DNA from: DASSJT01 sp963715025
GTDB taxonomy: Bacteria; Actinomycetota; Actinomycetes; Actinomycetales; Dermatophilaceae
NCBI GenBank assembly: GCA_963715025.1
Contig: CAVQQQ010000001.1
Coordinates: 372,001-436,000, forward strand
Reading direction: 5' to 3'
DNA length: 64,000 bases
Shown one piece after another: positions 41,185-49,790 of this stretch (position 1 is the first letter of the stretch; each line of letters starts with the position of its first letter). A program made the translations under genes and the position numbers. A model generated the notes under the pieces. That model ran no database searches. It saw only the letters and a list, made by a program, of their open reading frames with translations, and was not told where the DNA came from.

Positions 41185-41801
41185 GACTGGACCTCCTCTC
41201 GCGCGAAACCACGATCGCTGGCGTAGTCGGTGAGCATCTCGCGCAGCTGGCGGCGGCCTCGGTGGAGGCGTGACATGACGGTGCCGATCGGCGTGTCCAT
41301 GATCTCGGCGATCTCCTTGTACGAGAACCCCTCGACGTCGGCGAAGTAGACGGCGAGGCGGAACTCCTCGGGCAGCCGCTGCAGGGCGCGCTTCACCTCG
41401 GAGTCGGGCAAGCGGTCGAGCGCCTCCATCTCGGCCGAGCGCAGTCCGCTCGACGTGTGGGACTCGGCTCGCGCGAGCTGGTAGTCCTCGATCTCGGCGG
41501 CGTCGGACTGCTGGGGCTCGCGCTGCCGCTTGCGATAGGTGTTGATGTAGGTGTTGGTGAGGATGCGGTACATCCAGGCCTTGAGGTTGGTGCCTGGCTT
41601 GTACTGGTGGAAGGCGGCATAGGCCTTGGCGTAGGTTTCCTGGACCAGGTCCTCGGCGTCGGCCGGGTTACGGGTCGTCCGCAGGGCGGCCGAGTAGAGC
41701 TGGTCGAGCAGGGGCATTGCCTCGCGCTCGAACCTGGCCTGGCGCTGCTGCTGCGTCTCCAGGGCCACGTCCACGAGGTCGTCACGGTGTTCGTCGGTCA
41801 T
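41181..41801 (-). CDS. sigR: RNA polymerase sigma factor SigR
   Basis: ECF sigma factor for the disulfide-stress regulon. 206 residues from ATG 41801 (GGAG 5 nt upstream). Region 2: LLDQLYSAALRTTRNPADAE, LVQETYAKAYAAFHQY, LKAWMYRILTNTYINTYRKR; region 4: LPEEFRLAVYFADVEGFSYK with the helix-turn-helix continuing EIAEIMDTPIGTVMSRL. In-frame starts upstream at ATG 41828 and GTG 41855 would give a longer isoform, as known for Streptomyces SigR'. It carries its own SigR-type promoter. Confidence 0.95.
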   Translation of the reverse strand: MTDEHRDDLVDVALETQQQRQARFEREAMPLLDQLYSAALRTTRNPADAEDLVQETYAKAYAAFHQYKPGTNLKAWMYRILTNTYINTYRKRQREPQQSDAAEIEDYQLARAESHTSSGLRSAEMEALDRLPDSEVKRALQRLPEEFRLAVYFADVEGFSYKEIAEIMDTPIGTVMSRLHRGRRQLREMLTDYASDRGFAREEVQS

Positions 41802-41887
41802 CGCACTCCACCCTAATGGGACGTCCATCTGAGGCGACGGCTGGAGGACAAGCACGCAGAACTCCCTTCGAGACGGTCCCCCTTGTC

Positions 41888-41913
41888 AACCTCGCGAGCG
41901 GCAGGGCCATTCC
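41888..41913 (-). promoter_or_regulatory. SigR-dependent promoter of sigR (autoregulation)
   Basis: On the minus strand GGAAT at 41913-41909, an 18-nt spacer, then GTT at 41890-41888. This is the published consensus for SigR/SigH promoters (GGAAT, 18-19 nt, GTT). Transcription would start near 41880, upstream of all three possible sigR start codons, so oxidation-released SigR would raise its own synthesis together with RsrA. Confidence 0.8.
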
Positions 41914-41944
41914 CGGGGCCTTCCCCGGAAAGCGGCGTCGGATC

Positions 41945-42604
41945 TCAGGACGGGAGGGAGGCGAGGAACGCGCGGACCGCGGCCACCACGTCGTCCGGCG
42001 CACGGCCGAAGCTATGGGCGCCTTTGACCGCGGTGACGTATGCCGCGGGGTCGCCGAAGCGGCCGAGCTCGGCCCTGATCTCGGCCGGGCTGCCCCATGG
42101 GTCACGCTCCCCCTGAACCACGTGAACCAGCAGACCGGCCTCGAAAGGCAGCCGCAGCTCGCCAGCTCGGGAACGCTCGGAGCGGCCAGGCGGATGGAGT
42201 GGGAACGCAAGGCAGAGCACGGCATCGGCTCCGACGGCCGTCGCAGTCCGGCAGGCAACCCGGGCCCCGGCGCTGCGCCCCCCGGTCACGAGGGGGCGCG
42301 GCAGTCCGCCGCGGCCCCGCATGAGGGTGGCCAGCAGCGGCACCCACGCCGCGTCGAGGGTCGGCGGCGGGCCGGCAACTCTGCGACCCGAGACTCGCCA
42401 GGGCTGCTCGACCAGCGCCACGGCATACCCCTCTTGCGTCATCGTTCGGGCGACCGCAACGAGGTCACCGGTCCACCCTCGTCCCCCCGCCCCGTGTCCG
42501 AGGACCACAGAGCCGCGGGCTCGCGGCGGGCGCATGACGTGGGCACGGGCGAGCCCAGTAGGGGTGTCGACCTCGCGGACCCGCGCCCCCTCGAGCTCAC
42601 TCAT
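41945..42604 (-). CDS. Alpha/beta hydrolase of the TEX30/KANL3 type
   Basis: 219 residues, small alpha/beta hydrolase. Oxyanion region VVLGHGAGG, nucleophile elbow VTGGRSAGAR (G-x-S-x-G), acid candidate in VQGERDPWG and His in VKGAHSFG, so a full triad is visible. Similar proteins are annotated dienelactone-hydrolase-like; substrate unknown. ATG at 42604 overlaps the SRAP gene stop (ATGA). Confidence 0.85.
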   Translation of the reverse strand: MSELEGARVREVDTPTGLARAHVMRPPRARGSVVLGHGAGGRGWTGDLVAVARTMTQEGYAVALVEQPWRVSGRRVAGPPPTLDAAWVPLLATLMRGRGGLPRPLVTGGRSAGARVACRTATAVGADAVLCLAFPLHPPGRSERSRAGELRLPFEAGLLVHVVQGERDPWGSPAEIRAELGRFGDPAAYVTAVKGAHSFGRAPDDVVAAVRAFLASLPS

Positions 42605-43458
42605 GCGTCGCCGCCGATCACTTCACCGGTCATCGGGTCCACCACGCCGACGAGCTCGGACTCCGGCACGGCTTCAAGCAGCTGGGAACCATTGCTGCGC
42701 GTCGAGTTGACCGCCGTCGAGATCGGGTACGCCTCGAAGCGCCCTGGCTGCGCGAACGCGAGCAGGGAGCGCACCTCGTCGGGGTCAGTGACGTCAGGGT
42801 CGAGCCAGCGCCCCCAGTCGGCCCGCTCGAGCACCAGGGGCTGCCGGTCGTGGATCCGGTCCAGCCCCGGATCGGCGTCCGTGGTGATGATCGTGAACGT
42901 GGCCAGCCAGGCCTCCGGGTCGTCCGGATCGGCGATCGCCCGGTCGCGCCAGAACTCGTAGAGCCCGGCCATCGCCACTGGCGCGCCATCGGCGCTGTGG
43001 ATGAAGAACGGCTGTTTGCGCGGCTTCCCCTTCGCATCGGTGGCGATCGGAGACTTCTGCCACTCGTACCAGCCCTGCGCAGGGACCAGGCAGCGGCGCG
43101 AGGCGGCCGCCTTGGCGAAGGCGTTCGAGTCGAGCACCCCTTCCGCGCGGGCGTTGATCATCCGCATGCCGATCTTGATGTCCTTGGACCACGCCGGCAC
43201 GAGACCCCACGTCAGCAGCCGCAGCTGGCGCGTGGGCGAGGAGGCCGGCGCTGCAGCCTCGGAGGTGGCGCGAGGGGCGCGGGTGAGGACGATGGGCGCC
43301 TGCTTCGTGGGCGCCATGTTGAAGTCCGGGGTCGCCGGCGGCGGGCTCTGGGGGTTGGCCATGACACTGCGGCCCCGCTCCGCCGTCCGGTTGTCGTCGA
43401 TCTCGAACTCCTCGACGAGTTCGTCCGGGTTGGCCGTGGCCGCGTAGCGTCCGCACAT
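42601..43458 (-). CDS. SRAP-domain protein (SOS response-associated peptidase, YedK/HMCES family)
   Basis: 285 residues. The family protects abasic sites in single-stranded DNA by crosslinking through Cys2; here the mature protein begins (M)CGRYA, so Cys2 is present after Met removal. The conserved Asn (FNMAPTKQAP), the glutamate in PAQGWYEWQKS and the histidine in RIHDRQPLVL are all found. ATG at 43458 is fixed by the need for Cys2. No LexA box was seen. Coupled to the hydrolase gene. Confidence 0.94.
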   Translation of the reverse strand: MCGRYAATANPDELVEEFEIDDNRTAERGRSVMANPQSPPPATPDFNMAPTKQAPIVLTRAPRATSEAAAPASSPTRQLRLLTWGLVPAWSKDIKIGMRMINARAEGVLDSNAFAKAAASRRCLVPAQGWYEWQKSPIATDAKGKPRKQPFFIHSADGAPVAMAGLYEFWRDRAIADPDDPEAWLATFTIITTDADPGLDRIHDRQPLVLERADWGRWLDPDVTDPDEVRSLLAFAQPGRFEAYPISTAVNSTRSNGSQLLEAVPESELVGVVDPMTGEVIGGDA

Positions 43459-43464
43459 GCCCAC

Positions 43465-43470
43465 AGGTTA
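43465..43470 (-). promoter_or_regulatory. Likely leaderless -10 box TAACCT for SRAP gene
   Basis: TAACCT, 6 nt, then the ATG at 43458; no ribosome site. A leaderless transcript would secure the exact Met-Cys N terminus. Confidence 0.4.
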
Positions 43471-43601
43471 TGCAGCGCCCGACCGGCTGCGCACGCAACT
43501 GCCGCCGCATGGCGCTCGGGCTGGGTACGCACGAGGACTGCCCAGCAACTACGGTAGGAGCAAATCGAGGCTGCCCCCGCTGTCCACCGCAAGGAGAAGC
43601 C

Positions 43602-44156
43602 ATGAGCCTGGTCCGCACGGTCGCCCGCCCGATGCTGGCGTCGATGTTCCTCGTCGGAGGTATGGAGGCCCTCAGGCACCCCAGTTCGAAGGTGCCGGCG
43701 GCGAAGCCGTTCCTCGACCGCGTGGCCGGCCCGTTGAACCTGCCGCAGGACCCCGAGCTGCTCGTCCGCGCCAACGCCGTGACCATGCTCGCCGGCGGCG
43801 CACTCCTAGCCACTGGTCACTTCCCCCGTCTGGCCTCGCTCGCCCTGACCGGAAGCCTGGTTCCCACCACGCTCGCGGCGCACGCCTACTGGCGCGAGCA
43901 CGACCCCGCCCAGCGGAAACAGCAGCGCACGCAGTTCCTCAAGAACGTCGGGCTACTGGGCGGCCTGCTGCTCGCCGCGGTCGATACCGAAGGGCGGCCC
44001 AGCGTCGCCTATCGCGCGCGCATGACCCGCAAGGCCGCCGAACGAACGGCCCACACCACCCGCCGCGAGGCGCGCCACGCAGAGCGCGCGGCCCGGCGAG
44101 AGGCGGCCCTGATCGGCGCCCGAACCCACCTCGCAGCGCACGATGCCCTCAGCTGA
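43602..44156 (+). CDS. DoxX family membrane protein
   Basis: 184 residues. About four hydrophobic segments in the first 125 residues (ARPMLASMFLVGGMEALRHP; LVRANAVTMLAGGALLATGH; LASLALTGSLVPTTLAAHAY; FLKNVGLLGGLLLAAVDTEG), the DoxX pattern, followed by a 60-residue Arg/Ala/Glu-rich, probably coiled-coil cytosolic tail. Function unknown; DoxX relatives act in redox balance. ATG at 43602 has AAGGAG 5 nt upstream. Its last 14 bp overlap aroA. Confidence 0.85.
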   Translation: MSLVRTVARPMLASMFLVGGMEALRHPSSKVPAAKPFLDRVAGPLNLPQDPELLVRANAVTMLAGGALLATGHFPRLASLALTGSLVPTTLAAHAYWREHDPAQRKQQRTQFLKNVGLLGGLLLAAVDTEGRPSVAYRARMTRKAAERTAHTTRREARHAERAARREAALIGARTHLAAHDALS

Positions 44157-45462
44157 CCAAGCCACGGCGCGCCAGCAGGACTGGCGCGCCCCCACTCGCT
44201 CCTCGCGAATCGATGCCATCGTCACCCTCCCCGGCAGCAAGTCCCTGACCAACCGCTACCTCGTTCTGGCCGCCCTCGCAGGAGGCACGTCTCGACTGCG
44301 CCGTCCGCTGCGATCACGCGACACGCTGCTCATGGCCGCGGCCTTGCGATCGCTCGGTGCGTCGATCGAGGACGGCACTTTCGAGGGCCTGTCCGGTGCC
44401 TCGGCGACGGACTGGATCGTCCACCCCGCATCGCTGCGCGGCGACGCGAGCATCGACTGCGGCCTGGCTGGCACGGTCATGCGCTTCCTGCCGCCCGTCG
44501 CAGCGCTCGCGTCCGGCTCGATCGCCTTCGACGGCGACGCTCCGGCTCGGCTACGCCCGATGGCTCCGATGCTGACGGCCCTGCGGCAGCTGGGCGCCCA
44601 GATCGAGGACGAGGCACGCGGAACGCTCCCGTTCGTGGTCCGGGGGTCCGGACGTATGCCGGGTGGCTCGGTGACGATGGACGCCTCCGGCTCGTCCCAG
44701 TTCGTCTCCGCCCTGCTGCTGGCCGGGTCGCGCTACGACGCCGGGGTGACAGTCCACCACGACGGCAAGCCCGTCCCCAGCGAGCCGCACATAGCGATGA
44801 CGGTGGAGGCGCTGCGCGACGCGGGCGCCATCGTCGACGACTCGGAGCCCGACACGTGGCGCGTGGAGCCGAGCCAGATCCACGCCCTCGACGTCCTTGT
44901 CGAGCCCGACCTGTCCAACGCGGGGCCGTTCCTCGCCGCGGCGCTGGTAACGGGTGGACGCGTGACGGTGCCGGGCTGGCCGCAGCACACGACCCAGGCG
45001 GGCGACGCCCTCCGGGACATCCTCGATGCGATGGGCGCCGACGTGTCGCTGGCCCGCGAGGGCCTCACCGTCTCGGGCGGGTCGGGGATCAGCGGGATCG
45101 ACGTCGACCTCCACGACGCGAGCGAGCTCACGCCGGTGGTGGCTGCCCTGGCTGCGCTTGCCGACTCTCCCAGTGTCATCCGAGGCGTCGCGCACATCAG
45201 GGGACACGAGACCGACCGTCTGGCAGCCCTGTCGCGGGAGCTGGGAACACTCGGGACCGGGGTCCAGGAGACCGAGGACGGCCTGGCGATCCGACCTCGG
45301 CCGCTGCGCGGTGGCCGGTTCCGCACCTATGCCGACCACCGCATGGTGATGGCAGCGGCCATCCTGGGCCTGGCGGTCCCGGGGATGGTCGTCGAGGACG
45401 TCGGCACGGTGGGCAAGACTCTCCCCGAGTTCACCGAGCTGTGGGATCGCATGCTCGCATGA
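44143..45462 (+). CDS. aroA: 3-phosphoshikimate 1-carboxyvinyltransferase (EPSP synthase)
   Basis: Shikimate pathway enzyme joining PEP and shikimate-3-phosphate. 439 residues. The substrate loop is VTLPGSKSLTNRYLVLAA and the second signature is CGLAGTVMRFLPP; the C-terminal part has FRTYADHRMVMAAAILGL. ATG at 44143 lies within the end of the DoxX gene. rsgA follows after 7 bp, an arrangement common in actinobacteria. Confidence 0.96.
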   Translation: MPSADQATARQQDWRAPTRSSRIDAIVTLPGSKSLTNRYLVLAALAGGTSRLRRPLRSRDTLLMAAALRSLGASIEDGTFEGLSGASATDWIVHPASLRGDASIDCGLAGTVMRFLPPVAALASGSIAFDGDAPARLRPMAPMLTALRQLGAQIEDEARGTLPFVVRGSGRMPGGSVTMDASGSSQFVSALLLAGSRYDAGVTVHHDGKPVPSEPHIAMTVEALRDAGAIVDDSEPDTWRVEPSQIHALDVLVEPDLSNAGPFLAAALVTGGRVTVPGWPQHTTQAGDALRDILDAMGADVSLAREGLTVSGGSGISGIDVDLHDASELTPVVAALAALADSPSVIRGVAHIRGHETDRLAALSRELGTLGTGVQETEDGLAIRPRPLRGGRFRTYADHRMVMAAAILGLAVPGMVVEDVGTVGKTLPEFTELWDRMLA

Positions 45463-45469
45463 GTCGCCC

Positions 45470-46537
45470 ATGACGCCGGGCCGCAGCCGCCGGACACAGG
45501 ACTACGACGAGTCGGATGTGCGCATCCGGCCGAACCCGCGCGGCTCGAGGCCACGATCCAAGGACCGCCCCGCGCATGGCGACGCGGTGCACGGCATGGT
45601 CATCGGCATCGACCGCGGGCGCTTCACCGTGCTCGTGCCCGGCGCGGGGCGCAGGAGCCCGGAGCGCACGGTGCTGGCTATGAAGGCACGCGAGCTCGGG
45701 CGGCGCGGCATTGTCGTGGGCGACGACGTTGGTCTCGTCGGGGACACGTCCGGCAGCCCGGATGCCCTGGCGCGGATCGTCAAGCTCACCGAGCGGCGCA
45801 GCGTCCTGCGCCGGACGGCCGACGACACCGACCCGGTGGAACGGGTCATCGTGGCCAACGCCGACCAGCTCGTGGTGGTGACCGCCCTGGCCAACCCCGA
45901 GCCCCGCCCGCGTCTGATCGACCGCTGCCTGGTCGCGGCCTACGACGCGGGCCTCGACCCGCTGCTGGTCCTCACCAAGGCCGATCTCATCAGCCCCGAG
46001 AACTTCCTGGCGAACTACGCACCGCTGGAGGTTCCGTATGTCGTCACGAGCGCGAACCACGACGAGGGGAGCGCTCCTGGCGCAGCAGTCCGTGGCATCG
46101 AGCAGCTGCGGGAGCGGCTGGTCGGGCGGGTGAGCGTCCTGGTCGGCCACTCGGGTGTGGGCAAGTCGACCCTGGTGAACGCCCTGGTCCCGGATGCCGA
46201 CCGAGCGATCGGTGACGTCAACGTCGTGACCGGCCGTGGCCGGCATACGTCCACGTCTGTGGTCGCCCTGCGCCTGCCCGCGGGCGACGGGTGGGTCGTC
46301 GACACCCCAGGGGTTCGCTCTTTCGGCCTGGCCCACGTCGACCCCGCCCGGATCATCGAGAACTTCCCCGACCTGGAGCCAGGCACCAAGAACTGCCCCC
46401 GCGGCTGCACCCACGACGAGGAGGAGTGTGCCCTCGATGCGTGGGTCGCCAGCGGGAAGGCCGGCCCCGCCGGGGTCTCGCGGCTGGACTCGCTGCGCCG
46501 CCTGTTACGCACCCGGGGCCGCGAACTCGGTGACTGA
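45470..46537 (+). CDS. rsgA: Ribosome small-subunit-dependent GTPase A
   Basis: Checks late 30S maturation. 355 residues, circularly permuted GTPase: an OB-fold first, then G4 (VLTKADL), G1 (GHSGVGKSTLVNAL) and G3 (VDTPGVRSFG), ending with a zinc finger whose Cys and His are in NCPRGCTHDEEECAL. All nucleotide motifs are intact. ATG at 45470; terminates 36 bp before the convergent peptide transporter genes. Confidence 0.96.
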   Translation: MTPGRSRRTQDYDESDVRIRPNPRGSRPRSKDRPAHGDAVHGMVIGIDRGRFTVLVPGAGRRSPERTVLAMKARELGRRGIVVGDDVGLVGDTSGSPDALARIVKLTERRSVLRRTADDTDPVERVIVANADQLVVVTALANPEPRPRLIDRCLVAAYDAGLDPLLVLTKADLISPENFLANYAPLEVPYVVTSANHDEGSAPGAAVRGIEQLRERLVGRVSVLVGHSGVGKSTLVNALVPDADRAIGDVNVVTGRGRHTSTSVVALRLPAGDGWVVDTPGVRSFGLAHVDPARIIENFPDLEPGTKNCPRGCTHDEEECALDAWVASGKAGPAGVSRLDSLRRLLRTRGRELGD

Positions 46538-46573
46538 CCCGGGGAGGCCGCCGACAGCTCCGAAACCTTCTGC

Positions 46574-47797
46574 TCAAATGTCGTCGCGGGTGGGGACTTG
46601 GTCCTGGACGGGAAGCTCGCTCGTGAGTCCTCCCGGGCGGGGGCCGTCCGAGCTGGCACCCATGACCCGCTCGTGGGTCCGGTCGGGCCCGGGGTCCTCG
46701 ACGTGGTCGGTCTCGCCTCCCGTGCCGGAGGACATGTCCTCTATGCCGCTCGAGTAGAACCGCTCGTCGAGCGCCTTGTCGCTGACGTCGATGGTCTCGA
46801 CGATCTCACGCGCCTCGGCGAAGTGGCAGGCCGACAGGTGTTCGCCGGCGCCGTCGGGGTGGAGCATCAGTTGCGGCTCGTCCACTTTGCATTTGTCCTG
46901 GGCCTTCCAGCACCGGGTGTGGAATCGGCATCCCGGCGGCATGTTGGCCGGCGACGGCACGTCGCCCACGAGCACGATCTGCTCCCGCACGCCCCGCAGG
47001 GTCGGGTCTGGCACCGGCACCGCCGACAGGAGGGCCTGGGTGTACGGGTGGGTCGGGCGCGAGTAGATCTGGTCTTCGTCCCCGAGCTCGGCCAGGCGGC
47101 CGAGGTACATCACGCCCACCCGGTCGGAGATGTGGCGGACCACAGACAGGTCATGGGCGATGAAGACGTAGGACAGGCCGAGGTCGTCCTGCAGTTTCTC
47201 CATCAGGTTGACGACCTGCGCCTGCACCGACACATCAAGCGCTGAGACCGGCTCGTCGCAGATGAGCACCTTCGGGTTCAGGGCGATGCCGCGGGCGATG
47301 CCGATGCGCTGCCGCTGTCCCCCGGAGAACTGGTGGGGGTAGCGGTTGATGTGCTCCGGATTGAGTCCCACCTTCTCGAGCAGGTCCTGGACCGCGCGTC
47401 GGCGGCCCTTCTTCGGCACGACCTCGGGGTGGATGTCGAACGGCTCGCCGACAATGTCTCCGACCGTCATGCGCGGGTTCAGCGAGGTGTAGGGGTCCTG
47501 GAAGACGATCTGGATGTCCCGGCGCAGGCGGCGCATGGCGCCGCCGCGCTGCTTGTACATGTCGACGCCGTCGAAGACGAGGGACCCCGACGTGGGTTCC
47601 TCCAGCCGCATCAGCAGCCGGCCGAGCGTGGACTTGCCGCAGCCGGACTCGCCCACGATGCCTAGTGTCTCGCCCTTGTGCAGCTCGAACGAGACACCGT
47701 CGACGGCCTTGACGTAACCGACTGTGGTGCGCAGCACCCCGCCCTTGATGGGGTAGTGCTTGACCAGGTCGGTGGCGGTCAGGATGGCCTCAGCCAT
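46574..47797 (-). CDS. Oligopeptide ABC transporter ATP-binding protein (OppF/DppF type)
   Basis: 407 residues. Walker A IVGESGCGKSTLGRL, signature FSGGQRQRIGIARGIA, Walker B VLICDEPVSALDV, and the C-terminal oligopeptide/dipeptide motif with cysteines in GCRFHTRCWKAQDKC. The last 75 residues are an added acidic Ser/Asp/Gly-rich tail not found in typical OppF. ATG at 47797 has AGGAGG 6 nt upstream; it overlaps the preceding gene by 8 bp. Last gene of a five-gene uptake operon. Confidence 0.94.
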   Translation of the reverse strand: MAEAILTATDLVKHYPIKGGVLRTTVGYVKAVDGVSFELHKGETLGIVGESGCGKSTLGRLLMRLEEPTSGSLVFDGVDMYKQRGGAMRRLRRDIQIVFQDPYTSLNPRMTVGDIVGEPFDIHPEVVPKKGRRRAVQDLLEKVGLNPEHINRYPHQFSGGQRQRIGIARGIALNPKVLICDEPVSALDVSVQAQVVNLMEKLQDDLGLSYVFIAHDLSVVRHISDRVGVMYLGRLAELGDEDQIYSRPTHPYTQALLSAVPVPDPTLRGVREQIVLVGDVPSPANMPPGCRFHTRCWKAQDKCKVDEPQLMLHPDGAGEHLSACHFAEAREIVETIDVSDKALDERFYSSGIEDMSSGTGGETDHVEDPGPDRTHERVMGASSDGPRPGGLTSELPVQDQVPTRDDI

Positions 47798-48842
47798 TGA
47801 GAACCTCCTCAGCGAAGTGGCAGGCGACCTGGCGGCCAGGGATGACTTCGCGCAGGGCGGGACGCTCACGGCGGCAGACCTCTTGCGCCATCCGGCAGCG
47901 CGGGTTGAACTCGCACCCCTCGGGGATCCGGATGAGGTTCGGCGGGAGGCCGCCGATGGCCGAGAGCGTCTGGCCCTTCTGGTCGAGACGGGGGATGGAG
48001 TCGAGCAGCCCCCGGGTGTAGGGGTGACCCGGCTGGCGGTACAGGTCGTAGACGTCCGCCTTCTCCATGATCCGGCCGGCGTACATCACCGCGATGCGGT
48101 CGGCGACGTCGGCGACGACGCCGAGGTCGTGCGTGATGAGGATGAGCCCCATTTGGCGCTCCTCCTGCAGTTCCTCCAGCAGTTGCATGATCTGCGCCTG
48201 CACGGTGACGTCGAGCGCCGTGGTCGGCTCGTCGGCGATGAGCACCGCCGGGTCGAGCGCGATCGCCATCGCGATCATGATGCGCTGGCGCATGCCGCCC
48301 GAGAACTGGTGCGGGTAGGCCTTGACGCGCTGCTTGGCGCCAGGGATCTGGACCCGCTCCATGAGTCGCACGGCACGGTCGAGGGCATCGGCCTTGTTCA
48401 ACCCGCGGTGCTTGCGGAACATCTCCGCGATCTGCCAGCCCACGGGGAACACCGGATTGAGCGAGCTCAGCGCGTCCTGGAAGACCATGGAGACCTCCGG
48501 GCCGCGCGTCTTGCGGCGCTCCTCCTCGGGCATCGTGAGCAGGTCGTGCCCGCAGTAGCGCACGGATCCGCCGGTGATGCGCGCGGGCGGCATGTCGAGG
48601 ATGCCCATGATGGCCTGCGCCGTGACGGACTTGCCCGACCCGGACTCGCCGAGGATCGCCAGCGTCTCGCCCTGGTGGAGATCGAAGGAGACACCGTTGA
48701 TCGCCTTGGCGACGCCGTCCTCGGTGTGGAACTCGACAAAAAGGTCCTCGACCTCGAGCAGGCAGCCGTCTTGGGGATGGTACTTCGAGGTGTATGCCGC
48801 AGAGCCGGGTCGGGCGCTGTCGGTGATGTCGATGGTGCTCAC
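47790..48842 (-). CDS. Oligopeptide ABC transporter ATP-binding protein (OppD/DppD type)
   Basis: 350 residues. Walker A ILGESGSGKSVTAQA, signature FSGGMRQRIMIAMAIA, Walker B VLIADEPTTALDV, and the C-terminal cysteine motif GCEFNPRCRMAQEVC of peptide transporters. Start GTG at 48842, 15 bp after the permease gene. Works as a heterodimer with the following OppF-type protein. Confidence 0.94.
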   Translation of the reverse strand: MSTIDITDSARPGSAAYTSKYHPQDGCLLEVEDLFVEFHTEDGVAKAINGVSFDLHQGETLAILGESGSGKSVTAQAIMGILDMPPARITGGSVRYCGHDLLTMPEEERRKTRGPEVSMVFQDALSSLNPVFPVGWQIAEMFRKHRGLNKADALDRAVRLMERVQIPGAKQRVKAYPHQFSGGMRQRIMIAMAIALDPAVLIADEPTTALDVTVQAQIMQLLEELQEERQMGLILITHDLGVVADVADRIAVMYAGRIMEKADVYDLYRQPGHPYTRGLLDSIPRLDQKGQTLSAIGGLPPNLIRIPEGCEFNPRCRMAQEVCRRERPALREVIPGRQVACHFAEEVLNG

Positions 48843-48857
48843 GTGGGGACTCCCGCC

Positions 48858-49790
48858 TCAGCGCATCTTCGGGTCGAACGCGTCACGCACGGCGTCGCCG
48901 AGCATGATGAACGACAGGACGGTCAGACTCAGGAACAGGCTGGGGAAGAACAGCATGTGCGGCGTGGTGCGGATACCCACGATGGCACTGGAGATGTCCA
49001 CCCCCCAGGAGATCGCCGGCGGCGTCAGGCCGATGCCGAGGAAGGACAGTGTCGCCTCAATCGCGATGTAGGCGCCGAGGTTGATCGTCGATACCACAAT
49101 GACCGGTGCCAGAGAATTGGGCAGGATGTGCGACCTGATGATCCGCCACGGGCTCGCCCCGAGCGCGCGTGCGGCCTGCACGTAGTCGTTGGGCTTGACC
49201 TGCAGAACGCTCGAGCGAAGCAGCCGGGCGATACTCGGCCATCCCAGGATGACCAGGGCCGCCACCACCTTGAGGACGACCACGATGAAGGGTGTGCTCT
49301 GCGGGTCGTTCGGGAAGGAGGAGATGAAGACAATCGCGCCCAACAGCAGCGGCACGGCGAAGAAGATGTCCGTGATGCGGGAGACCAGCGCGTCGAGCCA
49401 GCCACCGGAATAGCCGGCGATGGTGCCAAGGATCCCGCCTATGATCCCGCTGCCGATCGTTGCGAAGAGGCCGACCATGATCGACGCGCGAGCCCCATAG
49501 ATGCACCGGGAGTAGATGTCGTAGCCCTGGCGGTCACGACCGAACCAGGCTTCCGAGTTGGGCAGCTCCCTGGAGCGCGACAGGTCTGCGCTGGTGGGGT
49601 CGATGTTGGTGAAGAGCTGAGGCACGATGGCCATCGTCACGAACAGGGCGATGAGGGCGACCGACACCCAGAACATCGGGTTGCGGCGCAGCTGGTGCCA
49701 GGCGTCGGAACCGAGCGACCGGGCCCGGTCCTCATCGCCCTGGGGGGAGACCTCGAGCTCGGTCGAGATGGCGATAGCGGCTTCAGTCAT
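48858..49790 (-). CDS. Peptide ABC transporter permease (OppC/DppC type)
   Basis: 310 residues, an N-terminal OppC_N segment, six membrane helices and the inner-membrane permease loop ARALGASPWRIIRSHILPN, which contacts the ATPases. ATG at 49790 follows the family N terminus and overlaps the preceding permease gene by 8 bp. Confidence 0.93.
   Translation of the reverse strand: MTEAAIAISTELEVSPQGDEDRARSLGSDAWHQLRRNPMFWVSVALIALFVTMAIVPQLFTNIDPTSADLSRSRELPNSEAWFGRDRQGYDIYSRCIYGARASIMVGLFATIGSGIIGGILGTIAGYSGGWLDALVSRITDIFFAVPLLLGAIVFISSFPNDPQSTPFIVVVLKVVAALVILGWPSIARLLRSSVLQVKPNDYVQAARALGASPWRIIRSHILPNSLAPVIVVSTINLGAYIAIEATLSFLGIGLTPPAISWGVDISSAIVGIRTTPHMLFFPSLFLSLTVLSFIMLGDAVRDAFDPKMR

Noticed and set aside
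43459..43601. LexA box before the SRAP gene
   Set aside because: Searched by eye for a GAAC-N4-GTTC-like palindrome; none is present.
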